Below are positions 52,432-60,684 of a stretch of DNA of 64,000 nt, piece by piece. The translations under genes were made by a program, and so were the position numbers. Position 1 is the stretch's first letter. Every line of letters starts with the position of its first letter. The DNA comes from Nitrospira_D sp035465795 (GTDB lineage Bacteria > Nitrospirota > Nitrospiria > Nitrospirales > Nitrospiraceae): assembly GCF_049546785.1 (NCBI RefSeq), contig NZ_JBMWAN010000003.1, positions 310,001 through 374,000 on the forward strand, written 5' to 3'. The notes below the pieces were generated by a model. That model saw only the letters and a list, made by a program, of their open reading frames with translations. It did not search any database and was not told where the DNA came from.

Positions 52432-53265
52432 ATGCCTGAATTACCTGAAGCCGAGGTAGCTGCGCGACAGATTCACGCCCGGCTTGTCGGGGGCCGCGTT
52501 GCCAACGTCGTAGTCGGCCGGCTCGATATCATTCGCGAGGGAGCAGCCTCCCTGGAATGGTATCCGGGCAGCGTCGTATCGGGAGTCGAGCGGTACGGGA
52601 AAAGTGTCGTCATTGAGTTCGAGAAGGGAGGGGCGTCGCGCTATCTGGTCGCCGAGCTCGGGATGACGGGCCTCCTGCTCTTCCCTTCTGTGTCCATCAA
52701 ATTCCCGCAGCATGTGCATTTCACCCTGAGTTTCGCCGATGAGCGGACGCCTACGGTACGCTATTGGAATCCTCGTCGTTTTGGCCGGCTCTCCCTGCTG
52801 GATCGTGACGAACTCGACCGCTATCGTGTGCGCCGGTTTGGCTGCGACCCTCTTCAGGTGACCTGCGAAGACTTTTGTAAGTTGCTCCATTCCAAGCGGC
52901 GACGTCTTAAGGCGCTGCTGATGCATCAGCAATTCATCGCGGGCATAGGGAATATCTATGCCAATGAGATTCTTTTTCGCGCCAGACTTAATCCCAATGC
53001 CATTGCCAGTCGCCTCACCTCCCCTGCCGCGACGCGCCTCCATCATGTGATGCAGTCGGTTCTTCAGCATGCCATTCAGTGCGGAGGATCGAGCGTGAAG
53101 GATTTCTTTGCGCCGGACGGGACCAACGGACAATACAAACGGCACCATCTTGTCTATGGCAAAGAGGGCCTACCTTGTCCAAACCACTGCGGGCGGCTCA
53201 TCCGGCGTGTGCAGAGCGAGCGCAGCTCATTTTTTTGCCCGAAGTGTCAGGCCATCCGGTCGTGA
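52432..53265 (+). CDS. mutM: Formamidopyrimidine-DNA glycosylase MutM/Fpg
   Basis: Base-excision repair enzyme for oxidised purines. Catalytic N-terminus MPELPEAEVAARQIHARL (Pro2, Glu3 intact), the helix-two-turn-helix with HQQFIAGIGNIYANEILF, and a C-terminal zinc finger with CPNHCGRLI and FFCPKCQ. The true start is the ATG at 52432, since the active Pro2 must follow it; the open frame upstream is not part of the protein. The 277 residues are typical. Confidence 0.95.
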   Translation: MPELPEAEVAARQIHARLVGGRVANVVVGRLDIIREGAASLEWYPGSVVSGVERYGKSVVIEFEKGGASRYLVAELGMTGLLLFPSVSIKFPQHVHFTLSFADERTPTVRYWNPRRFGRLSLLDRDELDRYRVRRFGCDPLQVTCEDFCKLLHSKRRRLKALLMHQQFIAGIGNIYANEILFRARLNPNAIASRLTSPAATRLHHVMQSVLQHAIQCGGSSVKDFFAPDGTNGQYKRHHLVYGKEGLPCPNHCGRLIRRVQSERSSFFCPKCQAIRS

Positions 53266-53740
53266 TCGCGAGCACTTGATCCGATTTGTGCTAACGGTCT
53301 CGAGACCTGATGTAACCGAGTCAATTTCCTTTCCACGGGCTACGTGTTTTTTCTGGTACAGCCTGCATTCCAAAGCATACACCTGGCACAGTCGCAATCG
53401 GGTGTAGCCGTCCTTCTATTCCCAAGAGCACCCTGATCTTTCCAAGGTTCTGTGGGCCTGGCTCATATCCGCCCTTCGGTATGACAGATGCAGGGAGCTT
53501 TCCCCTTGGAGAACCGCCTCCCTCTGTCAGGCCTTGCCAAGCGGGGGTGCTCATCAGATCTGGTCCGCTGAAGGGAATGGGTCGTTCTTTTAGGCGTGAC
53601 GCCGGGTCAAGTCAGTAGCGGGAGAGAATCACGAAGATCCTCTGCGAGGTACATTGGCTGGACCTTCTTGCCAGAATTTTGTAACCTCGGTTTTTTGCAG
53701 GGCCAATACAAACCTTAAGCAGGATATCGGGGCCGTGCCG
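53266..53740. other. 475-base non-coding stretch before the sigma-54 activator
   Basis: No gene supported. A hairpin-like stretch around 53480-53527 pairs GACAGA and GGGAG with CTCCC and TCTGTC. A 78-codon open frame on the minus strand (53321-53554) has no recognisable domain and no ribosome binding site that I can see. Base composition is lower in GC than the flanks. Confidence 0.5.
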
Positions 53741-54754
53741 ATGGATCGGAGCGTGATGCCAATGCCGAAGGTCGAGACCGGAGCTCTTTCCGCACGGATA
53801 CATTTTGACACCTTGGTCGGTGAAAGTGAGGTGTTCCTCCGCACAGTGGAAAAAATCCGGCTGTTCGCAAGAACGGGAGCAACGGTATTGATTACGGGTG
53901 AAACCGGAACCGGGAAAGAGCTCTTTGCGCGAGCCATCCATTATCACGGTGTAAGGAAGGGATATCCCTTTGTTCCGGTGAATTGCGGGGCATTGCCGGA
54001 TGCCTTGATCGAAAATGAGTTGTTCGGCCATAGCAAGGGGGCCTACACGGACGCCGCGTCGGCTGAAAAGGGGTTGGTGGCGGAAGCACATGGAGGAACC
54101 CTGTTCCTCGACGAGATCGACGCGCTGAGTTTTCCCGCTCAAACCAAATTGCTCAGATTTCTTCAGCAGGGGGAATACCGTCCGGTCGGCTGTGCCAAGT
54201 CTGCCTATGCCGATGTACGGGTGGTGGCGGCCTCCAATGCCGACCTTCTGGCGTTGGTGCAGCAGAAGCGGTTTCGCGAGGATTTGTTTTATCGGCTGCA
54301 TGTCCTGTCGGTCACCATTCCGCCGTTGCGCGAGCGCGTGGGGGATCTGCCGCTGCTGGCGACACACTTTGCCGCGTATTATGGCCGGACCCAGGGGTAT
54401 GGCGCAGTGAGCCTGTCCGAAGAAGCGACCAGGAAGCTGCTTGCCCATACCTGGCCCGGCAATATTCGCGAACTTGAAGGCGTGTTGCAGCGTGCCGTCC
54501 TTCACAGTGGCGGAGCCGTGATCCAAGCTCATCATGTGGAATTGGCCGGGTCCATCGCAGCGGAGAAGGCGCCTGGCACGCTGAGTCAGGCAAAAATGGC
54601 GGCCATGCAGCAGTTTGAACGGACCTATCTCATCAACTTGCTCACGGTGCACCACGGCAACATCACCCATGCTGCCAAGGCTGCCGGCAAGGAACGTCGA
54701 ACATTCCAGCGGCTCTTGATCAAGCATCAGTTGCATCGAAGTCACTTCGCGTAA
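53741..54754 (+). CDS. Stand-alone sigma-54 activator (AAA+/Fis type) of the injection-system cluster
   Basis: 337-residue enhancer-binding protein. Walker A GETGTGKE at 53-60, sigma-54 contact loop GAYTDA at 100-105 (variant of GAFTGA also seen in other activators), Walker B GTLFLDEID at 119-127, FREDLFYRL arginine finger, WPGNIRELEGVLQRAV and a Fis-type helix-turn-helix at the C-terminus (HGNITHAAKAAGKERRTFQR, 20 residues). It has no receiver or other sensory domain, only about 25 residues before the AAA+ module. Earlier starts from 53654 are possible. It lies directly upstream of a sigma-54 promoter and the tail-like operon, so it is the likely activator. Confidence 0.88.
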   Translation: MDRSVMPMPKVETGALSARIHFDTLVGESEVFLRTVEKIRLFARTGATVLITGETGTGKELFARAIHYHGVRKGYPFVPVNCGALPDALIENELFGHSKGAYTDAASAEKGLVAEAHGGTLFLDEIDALSFPAQTKLLRFLQQGEYRPVGCAKSAYADVRVVAASNADLLALVQQKRFREDLFYRLHVLSVTIPPLRERVGDLPLLATHFAAYYGRTQGYGAVSLSEEATRKLLAHTWPGNIRELEGVLQRAVLHSGGAVIQAHHVELAGSIAAEKAPGTLSQAKMAAMQQFERTYLINLLTVHHGNITHAAKAAGKERRTFQRLLIKHQLHRSHFA

Positions 54755-55026
54755 CCATAAGTCCCGTACCTCCTCTCCCGGCATGTGACAGAGTACGCAG
54801 GTGGAGGCCTAAAGTCCCTTTACCAGGGGCTGATCGAGCTGTCCATACGGACTGTGGCGCGCTCTCCTCATTGACCGCGGTCTCTGCACCGCAGCAGCTC
54901 ATTCAGCACTTTGTGTGGGAATTGAAGCGAGTCCGGCCTGAAGTAGTGCGGCGACCCTGCCTCGTTCGTCAATAAGTATTTCCATCTAACCGACAGGAAA
55001 CCCGTATTTTATCGAGCGGTCCACAG
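54755..55026. other. Upstream region of the injection-system promoter
   Basis: No gene seen. This 272-base region is where enhancer sites for the sigma-54 activator would be expected. Only weak short palindromes are visible (for example GTCCATACGGAC). Confidence 0.4.
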
Positions 55027-55042
55027 GGGCACGGCGTTTGCT
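55027..55042 (+). promoter_or_regulatory. Sigma-54 (-24/-12) promoter of the contractile injection system operon
   Basis: GGGCACG-GCGT-TTGCT, matching the consensus TGGCACG-N4-TTGCW in all but the first base. The invariant GG (55028-55029) and GC (55040-55041) are exactly ten bases apart. The predicted start is near 55053, about 27 bases before the GTG of the first gene. The activator gene ends 272 bases upstream. Confidence 0.85.
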
Positions 55043-55079
55043 GTGTTCAAGCGTACATTCAGAAAAGGCAGGGTGGAGC

Positions 55080-55358
55080 GTGGCGGAACAGGGCACATCC
55101 GGCGAGGTCGAACAAGCCGTCCGAACCATCCTGCGGCATCTTGTCGAACATCCGGATGCCAAGGATACCTTGGAGGGTATCGTACGGTGGTGGGGGGAGC
55201 CACTTCTTCGCACCGCGGAGGTCGAGGTGGTCCGTCGGAGCTTGGATGAATTGACGGATCGCGGGTGGGTGTCGGTCAGAACCGCCGGGACCGGTGTGCG
55301 CCTCTATGGACTGAACAAAGACCGTTTGGACGATGTGAAACGGTATCTTCATGGCTAA
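55080..55358 (+). CDS. Small winged-helix-like protein, first gene of the injection-system operon
   Basis: 92 residues. The order helix, helix, recognition helix, wing can be read in VEQAVRTILRHLVEHPD, VEVVRRSLDELTDRGWV and RTAGTGVRLYGL, resembling a winged helix-turn-helix. It may be a regulator or a structural part of the cluster; neither is established. The GTG at 55080 has GGTGGAG upstream and lies downstream of the sigma-54 start site, so earlier start codons are excluded. It overlaps the next gene by 8 bases. Confidence 0.65.
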   Translation: MAEQGTSGEVEQAVRTILRHLVEHPDAKDTLEGIVRWWGEPLLRTAEVEVVRRSLDELTDRGWVSVRTAGTGVRLYGLNKDRLDDVKRYLHG

Positions 55359-55935
55359 TGTGCTCGCGATCCATTCGGTCGGAACCTCGCTGGCCGCGTA
55401 TTTGCGCAATACGTATCCAGGTGATCTTCGTGCTGCGCATCCCTGCGAGTTCAAGCTCTTTGCCAGCGCGGAGATGGGGAGTACGGAGGAGCGCGGGACC
55501 ACGTTATCGCTGTATCTCTATCGCATCACGATGAACGAGCATGTCCGCAACGTGCGCCGCACGAACGATGTGGTCGACAACGACACACCGCTTTCAGTCG
55601 ATTTGCATTTCCTGCTCACAGTCTGGGCTGACAACGCGTTGGCTGAGCAGACGATCCTGGCCTGGGCGATGCGTCAGTTGCATCAACGCCCGGTTCTTGA
55701 TCGATCAACGCTTTCTCCTGAAGCCGGGTGGGAATCGAGCGATGTGGTTCATGTCATCCCTGCGGAGCTGAGCCATGAAGATTTGATGCGCATCTGGGAT
55801 GCGCTGGCCCCGTCCTATCGTCTCAGCCTGTCCTATATTGCGCGAGTGGTGCGGATCGATGCGGATCCTGTTCCCGGCGGGTTGCCCGTCGTGGCACGAA
55901 ATTTCGTGGTGAGCGAGCCGGAGGCTGCTCGATGA
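55351..55935 (+). CDS. Pvc16/Afp16-like protein (DUF4255)
   Basis: 194 residues with the DUF4255/Pvc16 N-terminal pattern: VGTSLAAYLRNTYPGDL, then LSLYLYRITMNEHVRN, PLSVDLHFLLTVWAD and ELSHEDLMRIWDALAPSYRL. In the Afp and PVC systems this protein caps the end of the tube and sheath. In those systems it is at the end of the cluster; here it is near the front. Overlaps the next gene by ATGA. Confidence 0.82.
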   Translation: MANVLAIHSVGTSLAAYLRNTYPGDLRAAHPCEFKLFASAEMGSTEERGTTLSLYLYRITMNEHVRNVRRTNDVVDNDTPLSVDLHFLLTVWADNALAEQTILAWAMRQLHQRPVLDRSTLSPEAGWESSDVVHVIPAELSHEDLMRIWDALAPSYRLSLSYIARVVRIDADPVPGGLPVVARNFVVSEPEAAR

Positions 55936-56681
55936 TGGTGGAGAGTCTCACCCGCCGGGTACTTGCCGCGCTTCGCGTCGTGGACGGCGTGACGGGACAG
56001 CCGATTCTCTCGCCGCTGTCCGTAAGCGGCGCAGGAACCCTCTGGGTGAGGAATCGGCGAGGCCTCTATGTTCTGACGGGGATGACGGGCCTGGAGGCGC
56101 ACCAGGATGGGTTGATGGGGCCTCCGGCCACTCCGGCTGTTGGCAGCATGAGCGTCGTCGTGGATGTGCGTGATATGGGTTCCACCTACCTGTCTCGCCG
56201 GCAGACCATTCGGCTGCCGCGAGATCCCGATCCCGTCCATGCCGGCGAGAGCGGGTCCGTGTTTCGACCCATTGAGAGCCGGCTGTACCTGAGCCCATCG
56301 GCCCCGACGTCATCCGCATGGGCCGTCATCCGAGTGACGGTCGTGCGTGAGGGAACCGAGCAGGGATTGGGCGGCACATTGATTCGCGTGTTGCGTGCGA
56401 GCGATGGAGAAGTCCTTGCGCGCGGGATTTCCGATGGACGAGGTGAGGCGTTGGTTGCGGTGCCCGGCATTCCCGTCATGACCTGGGAGGATGCCCCCGG
56501 GCCGGTAATGGGAACGGAAGTGGATGTTCAGGTTGAAGTGGTATGTGATCCAGGAGGGGGCGAGGCGCCGGACCCGGACCAGCTCGAAGCGAATCGAGCA
56601 ACGCTTCCGAATAGGCAGACGGCAATGAAGTTGACGTCAGGACGAACGGTCGTGCGGAAACTGACTGTCGCGATCCCCTAG
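55932..56681 (+). CDS. Unknown protein of the injection-system cluster
   Basis: 249 residues, not recognised. Beta-rich with Ig-like or carboxypeptidase-regulatory-like segments: RVVDGVTGQPILSPLSVSG near the N-terminus, TLIRVLRASDGEVLARGISD (20 residues) in the middle, and SGRTVVRKLTVAIP at the end. The two 'surface decoration'-like repeats suggest a structural or exposed role. GGAGG lies upstream of the ATG. Position between Pvc16-like and sheath genes implies that it is a particle component or an assembly factor. Confidence 0.55.
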   Translation: MMVESLTRRVLAALRVVDGVTGQPILSPLSVSGAGTLWVRNRRGLYVLTGMTGLEAHQDGLMGPPATPAVGSMSVVVDVRDMGSTYLSRRQTIRLPRDPDPVHAGESGSVFRPIESRLYLSPSAPTSSAWAVIRVTVVREGTEQGLGGTLIRVLRASDGEVLARGISDGRGEALVAVPGIPVMTWEDAPGPVMGTEVDVQVEVVCDPGGGEAPDPDQLEANRATLPNRQTAMKLTSGRTVVRKLTVAIP

Positions 56682-56718
56682 CGGGGTGCGTAGTCGAGAA
56701 CGGGAAAGGAGGAGCATC

Positions 56719-58437
56719 GTGCCAGAATATCTTGCCCCAGGAGTCTATGTTGAAGAGACGAGTTTTCGAGCCAAGTCGATTGAAGGGGTCGGGACCAGCA
56801 CCACGGGATTCGTCGGCCCGGCGCGCAAGGGGCCGGTGGGAGGCACTCCGGAACTGCTCACCAGCTTCGGCGATTTCGAACGCATCTACGGCGGACTGGA
56901 CAACCTGGAATATGGCACGAACTTCCTCGCCCATTCAGTCAGAGCCTATTTCGACAACGGCGGGTCGCGTCTGTATGTCACGCGGGTCTATGCGGCACCC
57001 GGTGGCGGCGATGGCCTGGCGAATTCCCCGGACATCGTGGCCGATGCCGATTCGACCCGCCGGGCACGCTGCGTGACGCGGTTTCCCGGTCAAGCGGGAA
57101 ACGGCCATGTGACGATCCGGTTGCAGACTGCGCCGGCCACCAAACGCACCATGAACGCCGCTCCATCCGGAGCGATGGTCCGATCCGGTTCAGGCGCGGG
57201 GATCGTGTTTCACGTCAAGCAGAACGGCGCCTGGGTGGATTCGGCGGCAGGGACGCTGGATTTGAGCGGATTGGCCGACACGGCGGCTCCGAACGGCACT
57301 GCCGATTTTCTCAGCATGTCGGTGGTGGCGACGGATCGCGATGGTCATACCACCGGCTTTGACGATCTTGGATTCGACCGGAGCCACCCGCGGTGGATCG
57401 GGAACGTGCTGTCGGCGACGCCGTCACGCCGGAGTGATGCGTTGGAACAATGGCTGGCCGTCGAGATCGGATCGGCCGTGAGCGCGTTTGATTTGAGAGC
57501 CGGGCTCTTCGCGAGCGCCGATGTCTGGTCGCAGGCGCTGACCAACGGCAGCGACGGCACCGCACCGAATCAGGCCGCGTATGAAGCGGGGCTCAAAGAA
57601 TTCGAGAAGATCGAGGATCTCTCGATCGTTGCCGCGCCGGGTTCGTCGGCCTATGTCGATGCGCAGGGTATCCTGGGCGCGTTGATCAGCCATGCGGAGC
57701 GGGCGCGGGCCTATCGCATTGCGGTCTTGGACACACCGGCCGGCAAAGCCGTGTCGGAAGCGAGGGAGATCCGGGGCCGCGTCGATTCCAAGTATGCCGC
57801 GCTGTACTACCCCTGGGTGGTCGTCAGCAATCCGTTGGCGCGTGCCGGCGATGCCAGCGTGCCGCGCGAACTGTCGTTGCCGCCATCCGGCTTTGTCTGC
57901 GGTGTGTATGCGCGCAACGACGTCGAGCGGGGCGTGCACAAGGCTCCGGCGAACGAAGTGGTGCGTGGCGCTCTTCGATTCGAGCGCGATGTGAATTTCG
58001 CGGAACAGGAAGTGCTCAATCCGCTCGGCGTCAATTGCCTGCGGTATCTCAGCGGACGCGGTTATCGGGTATGGGGAGCGCGGACGGTGAGTTCCGATCC
58101 GGAATGGAAGTACGTCAACGTGCGCCGCTACATGAATTACCTGGAAGCCTCCATCGATCGCGGGACGCAGTGGGCGGTGTTTGAACCGAACGGCGAACGG
58201 CTCTGGGCCAATGTCCGCGAAACAGTCTCGGCCTTTCTCTACAACGAGTGGGTGAACGGGGCGCTCTTGGGCGCATCGGCGAAAGAAGCCTTCTTTGTGC
58301 GGTGCGATCGCAGCACGATGACGCAGAGCGACTTGGATAACGGCCGCTTGATCTGCCTGGTCGGCGTGGCCGTGTTGAAACCGGCGGAGTTTGTGATCTT
58401 CCGCATCGGGCAGAAGACCGCCGACGAGCGGAACTAA
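56719..58437 (+). CDS. Contractile tail sheath protein (Pvc2/Afp2-like)
   Basis: 572-residue sheath. The start VPEYLAPGVYVEETSFRAKS and TSTTGFVGPARKGPVGG are the classical sheath N-terminus that links neighbouring subunits. A variable insertion domain lies at about residues 100-290. The conserved C-terminal domain has WKYVNVRRYMNYLEASIDRG and NEWVNGALLGASAKEAF then VRCDRSTMTQSDLDNGRLI. The GTG at 56719 has AAAGGAGGAG upstream. Contraction of this layer drives the inner tube. Confidence 0.93.
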   Translation: MPEYLAPGVYVEETSFRAKSIEGVGTSTTGFVGPARKGPVGGTPELLTSFGDFERIYGGLDNLEYGTNFLAHSVRAYFDNGGSRLYVTRVYAAPGGGDGLANSPDIVADADSTRRARCVTRFPGQAGNGHVTIRLQTAPATKRTMNAAPSGAMVRSGSGAGIVFHVKQNGAWVDSAAGTLDLSGLADTAAPNGTADFLSMSVVATDRDGHTTGFDDLGFDRSHPRWIGNVLSATPSRRSDALEQWLAVEIGSAVSAFDLRAGLFASADVWSQALTNGSDGTAPNQAAYEAGLKEFEKIEDLSIVAAPGSSAYVDAQGILGALISHAERARAYRIAVLDTPAGKAVSEAREIRGRVDSKYAALYYPWVVVSNPLARAGDASVPRELSLPPSGFVCGVYARNDVERGVHKAPANEVVRGALRFERDVNFAEQEVLNPLGVNCLRYLSGRGYRVWGARTVSSDPEWKYVNVRRYMNYLEASIDRGTQWAVFEPNGERLWANVRETVSAFLYNEWVNGALLGASAKEAFFVRCDRSTMTQSDLDNGRLICLVGVAVLKPAEFVIFRIGQKTADERN

Positions 58438-58458
58438 CCGGGACGAGGAGGACCCATC

Positions 58459-58908
58459 ATGGCAGCACGGACGACCCCCTACGGGGCATTTAATTTCATC
58501 GTGAACATCGACGGACAGGAAGCCTTCGGCGGGTTTTCCGATGTGTCCGGCCTGAGCACCGACATTACGGTGGCCGAGTACCGAAACGGGAACGAGCGCG
58601 AAAATCACGTCCGCAAAGTGCCGGGGATGCACAAGGTGTCGGACGTGACCTTAAAGCGAGGCATCGTCAATTCCACCGATCTCTGGGCCTGGGTGAACGA
58701 CGTCCGGCAAAACGGGCCTTCCGCCAAGCGGACGGTCGTGATCACGATGCTGGACGAGGCGCGCAATCCGGTGATGGCCTGGTCGCTGTCGCGGGTGTTC
58801 CCGATGAAATACTCCGGCCCGACCCTGGCCGCGAAGGGCGGCGGGGATGTGGCCATGGAAGAGTTGGTGTTGTCGGTCGAGGGGCTGGAATTCGAGCAGG
58901 TCGCCTAG
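58459..58908 (+). CDS. Tail tube protein (Pvc1/gp19-like)
   Basis: 149 residues of the T4 gp19 tube fold: PYGAFNFIVNIDGQEAFGGF, SDVSGLSTDITVAEYRNGNE, then VTLKRGIVNSTDLWAWVND and MEELVLSVEGLEFEQVA. GAGGAGG precedes the ATG. It would stack as hexameric rings to form the inner tube. Immediately downstream is a palindromic element. Confidence 0.92.
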   Translation: MAARTTPYGAFNFIVNIDGQEAFGGFSDVSGLSTDITVAEYRNGNERENHVRKVPGMHKVSDVTLKRGIVNSTDLWAWVNDVRQNGPSAKRTVVITMLDEARNPVMAWSLSRVFPMKYSGPTLAAKGGGDVAMEELVLSVEGLEFEQVA

Positions 58909-59033
58909 CAGTCTGCTGAAAAAGACCGCCAGCGGCGTTCTCGCATCGCTCAGCGCCTCGACGTACTGCGAAGAGTACGCCTCGGTGCTTCGCTCGCTGC
59001 GGCCTTGCTGAACGGGTTTTTTGAGCAGCCTGC
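58908..59033. repeat. 126-bp imperfect palindrome (MITE/REP-like) inside the operon
   Basis: The left end GCAGTCTGCTGAAAAAG and the right end, read in reverse complement (GCAGGCTGCTCAAAAAA), match with few differences. Pairing continues inwards to a central CGTAC-TGCGAAGA-GTACG. No coding content or transposase. It could be a dispersed non-autonomous element or an mRNA hairpin lowering expression of downstream genes. Confidence 0.7.
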
Positions 59034-59062
59034 GAGGCGACAGTCGAACGGGACAGGATCAT

Positions 59063-60634
59063 ATGAACGGCATTCAGTTCGAGGAACAGTCTCCGGTTGT
59101 CGCCGTCGATCCGAATCGGGCGGACATTGCCTGTTTTGTCGGCTTTGTCGCCAGACGGGAGGGATCGGCCATTCCGCAATTCGTCCGGGACTGGATGGGC
59201 GAATACGGGTGGACTGCCGCCTTGCTCGGCCGTCCGGGATTCGACACTGAGGCATTGGACGACGTGCCGGTTCCAATCGACTCCTGGGAACTCTTCGATC
59301 GGTTGTTCCGCTGGGAGCGGCGCACCGGCGAGTCCAGCGGTGTCGCATATCTGGGCGCGGCCGTCCGTTCGTTTTTTGCCCAAGGGGGGCGCAAGTGCTA
59401 CGTCGTGCGCGTCGGCGATCCCTGGGAGCGCGGCCTCGCGCGCCCCAGCCGTCTGGCGCGAGTCGATGACCTGATTCCGGGATGGGCCGCTGGCCAAGTG
59501 ACGTGCACGCCGCTGGCCCGCACGAGTTGGAGCGGGGTGGGGCATCTCTTTGGATTGCCTGAAGTCTCGTATCTGTGCCTGCCGGACTTGGCCGAGGCGT
59601 TTGCCGTCGATCCGGAGCCGGCCACGGGTCCCGAGTTGCCCCTGTTGCCGGAGCAATTTGTCGAGTGCGGCGCTGAGCCGGCCGATCCTGTGGCAGGCGA
59701 TCTGGTGCGATGGGCGACCGCGCCGCGATGCGATGAAGCTGCCGCTCGCGAGTGGGCGACGGCCGTGAATCTGTTGGGCGGGATGATTGCGCGGTGGCAG
59801 CGAGAGGTGCAGCTGGTACTGGCCTTGCCGCTGCCGAAAGCGGGGACGCAGATCGAACGGGATTGCCATGGATGGTTGAGCGATCAGGCTAACGGCATTC
59901 TGGACGCCGGATTGGTGGAGTCGAGTCGGCCCGGGGTTGCAAGTGCGTTCGTTCAATTGGCCTTCCCCTGGGTCCAGACATCCGGGTCGAATGCCCTCCC
60001 TGAGCGGCTGGAAAGCCCGGATGGAGTATTGGCCGGGGTGTTGGCCAGGAACGCGCTGATGCGAGGCAGTTTTCACAGCGCCGCCGGGTTGCCGCTTGTC
60101 GAGGTATCGGGAGTCTCGCCGGCATGGGGCGCCGAACATTTTGAGCGTCCGGCCGGCCGCGCGGGAGAACGAGGAACGCGCCGGCGGTCGATGGTCGAGC
60201 GCGTGTCGCTTCTCGGTCAGGCTCCGCGAGGATTTGTTCTGTTGTCCGACGTGACGACCAGCATCGACGAAGGGTATCGGCCGGCCTGCGCGAATCGCCT
60301 GGTCACGGCCATCGTGCGAGCGGCCCGTCGTGCCGGAGAAGATCTCGTGTTCGAGTCGTCCGGAGAAGCGCTGTGGGGACGGATCCGTGAGAGCTTACAA
60401 CGGCTGCTGGCCGGTCTCTTTCAAGACGGGGCGTTGCGCGGCGCCACCCCGGCCGAGGCATTTCAGGTGCGCTGCGATCGCAGCACGATGAGCCAGAACG
60501 ATCTGGATGCCGGGCGTGTGATCGTCACGGTGCAGTTCCAGGCGGCGTTGCCGATCGAACGGATCACGGTCGTGCTGGGGATGCACGAGGGCGGGCAAGT
60601 GTCCGTCCTGTCTTCGGGGAGCGCTGTTGCGTGA
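59063..60634 (+). CDS. Second, divergent tail sheath-like protein
   Basis: 523 residues. The C-terminal 80 residues (GALRGATPAEAFQVRCDRS, TMSQNDLDAGRVIVTVQF) are clearly homologous to the sheath C-terminus at 56719. The N-terminus lacks the PGVYVEE linker and differs strongly from it. The start MNGIQFEEQSPVVAVD at 59063 is preferred. Afp and PVC carry two to three sheath paralogues; the function of this one (baseplate-proximal ring or alternative sheath) is not known. Confidence 0.8.
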   Translation: MNGIQFEEQSPVVAVDPNRADIACFVGFVARREGSAIPQFVRDWMGEYGWTAALLGRPGFDTEALDDVPVPIDSWELFDRLFRWERRTGESSGVAYLGAAVRSFFAQGGRKCYVVRVGDPWERGLARPSRLARVDDLIPGWAAGQVTCTPLARTSWSGVGHLFGLPEVSYLCLPDLAEAFAVDPEPATGPELPLLPEQFVECGAEPADPVAGDLVRWATAPRCDEAAAREWATAVNLLGGMIARWQREVQLVLALPLPKAGTQIERDCHGWLSDQANGILDAGLVESSRPGVASAFVQLAFPWVQTSGSNALPERLESPDGVLAGVLARNALMRGSFHSAAGLPLVEVSGVSPAWGAEHFERPAGRAGERGTRRRSMVERVSLLGQAPRGFVLLSDVTTSIDEGYRPACANRLVTAIVRAARRAGEDLVFESSGEALWGRIRESLQRLLAGLFQDGALRGATPAEAFQVRCDRSTMSQNDLDAGRVIVTVQFQAALPIERITVVLGMHEGGQVSVLSSGSAVA

Positions 60635-60684
60635 GCAAGGGCCGGGGATTGTCGGCGAACCATCGAAGGTGAGGCGATGCGGCT

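Noticed and set aside
53321..53554. A 78-codon minus-strand open frame containing GGYEPGPQNLGKIRVLLG.
   Set aside because: No ribosome binding site, no family recognised; could be a remnant, but not enough evidence to call a gene.
58742..60139. Open frame of 465 codons on the minus strand in the sheath-like region.
   Set aside because: It spans the end of the tube gene, the palindrome and the second sheath gene; composition is that of an antisense frame.
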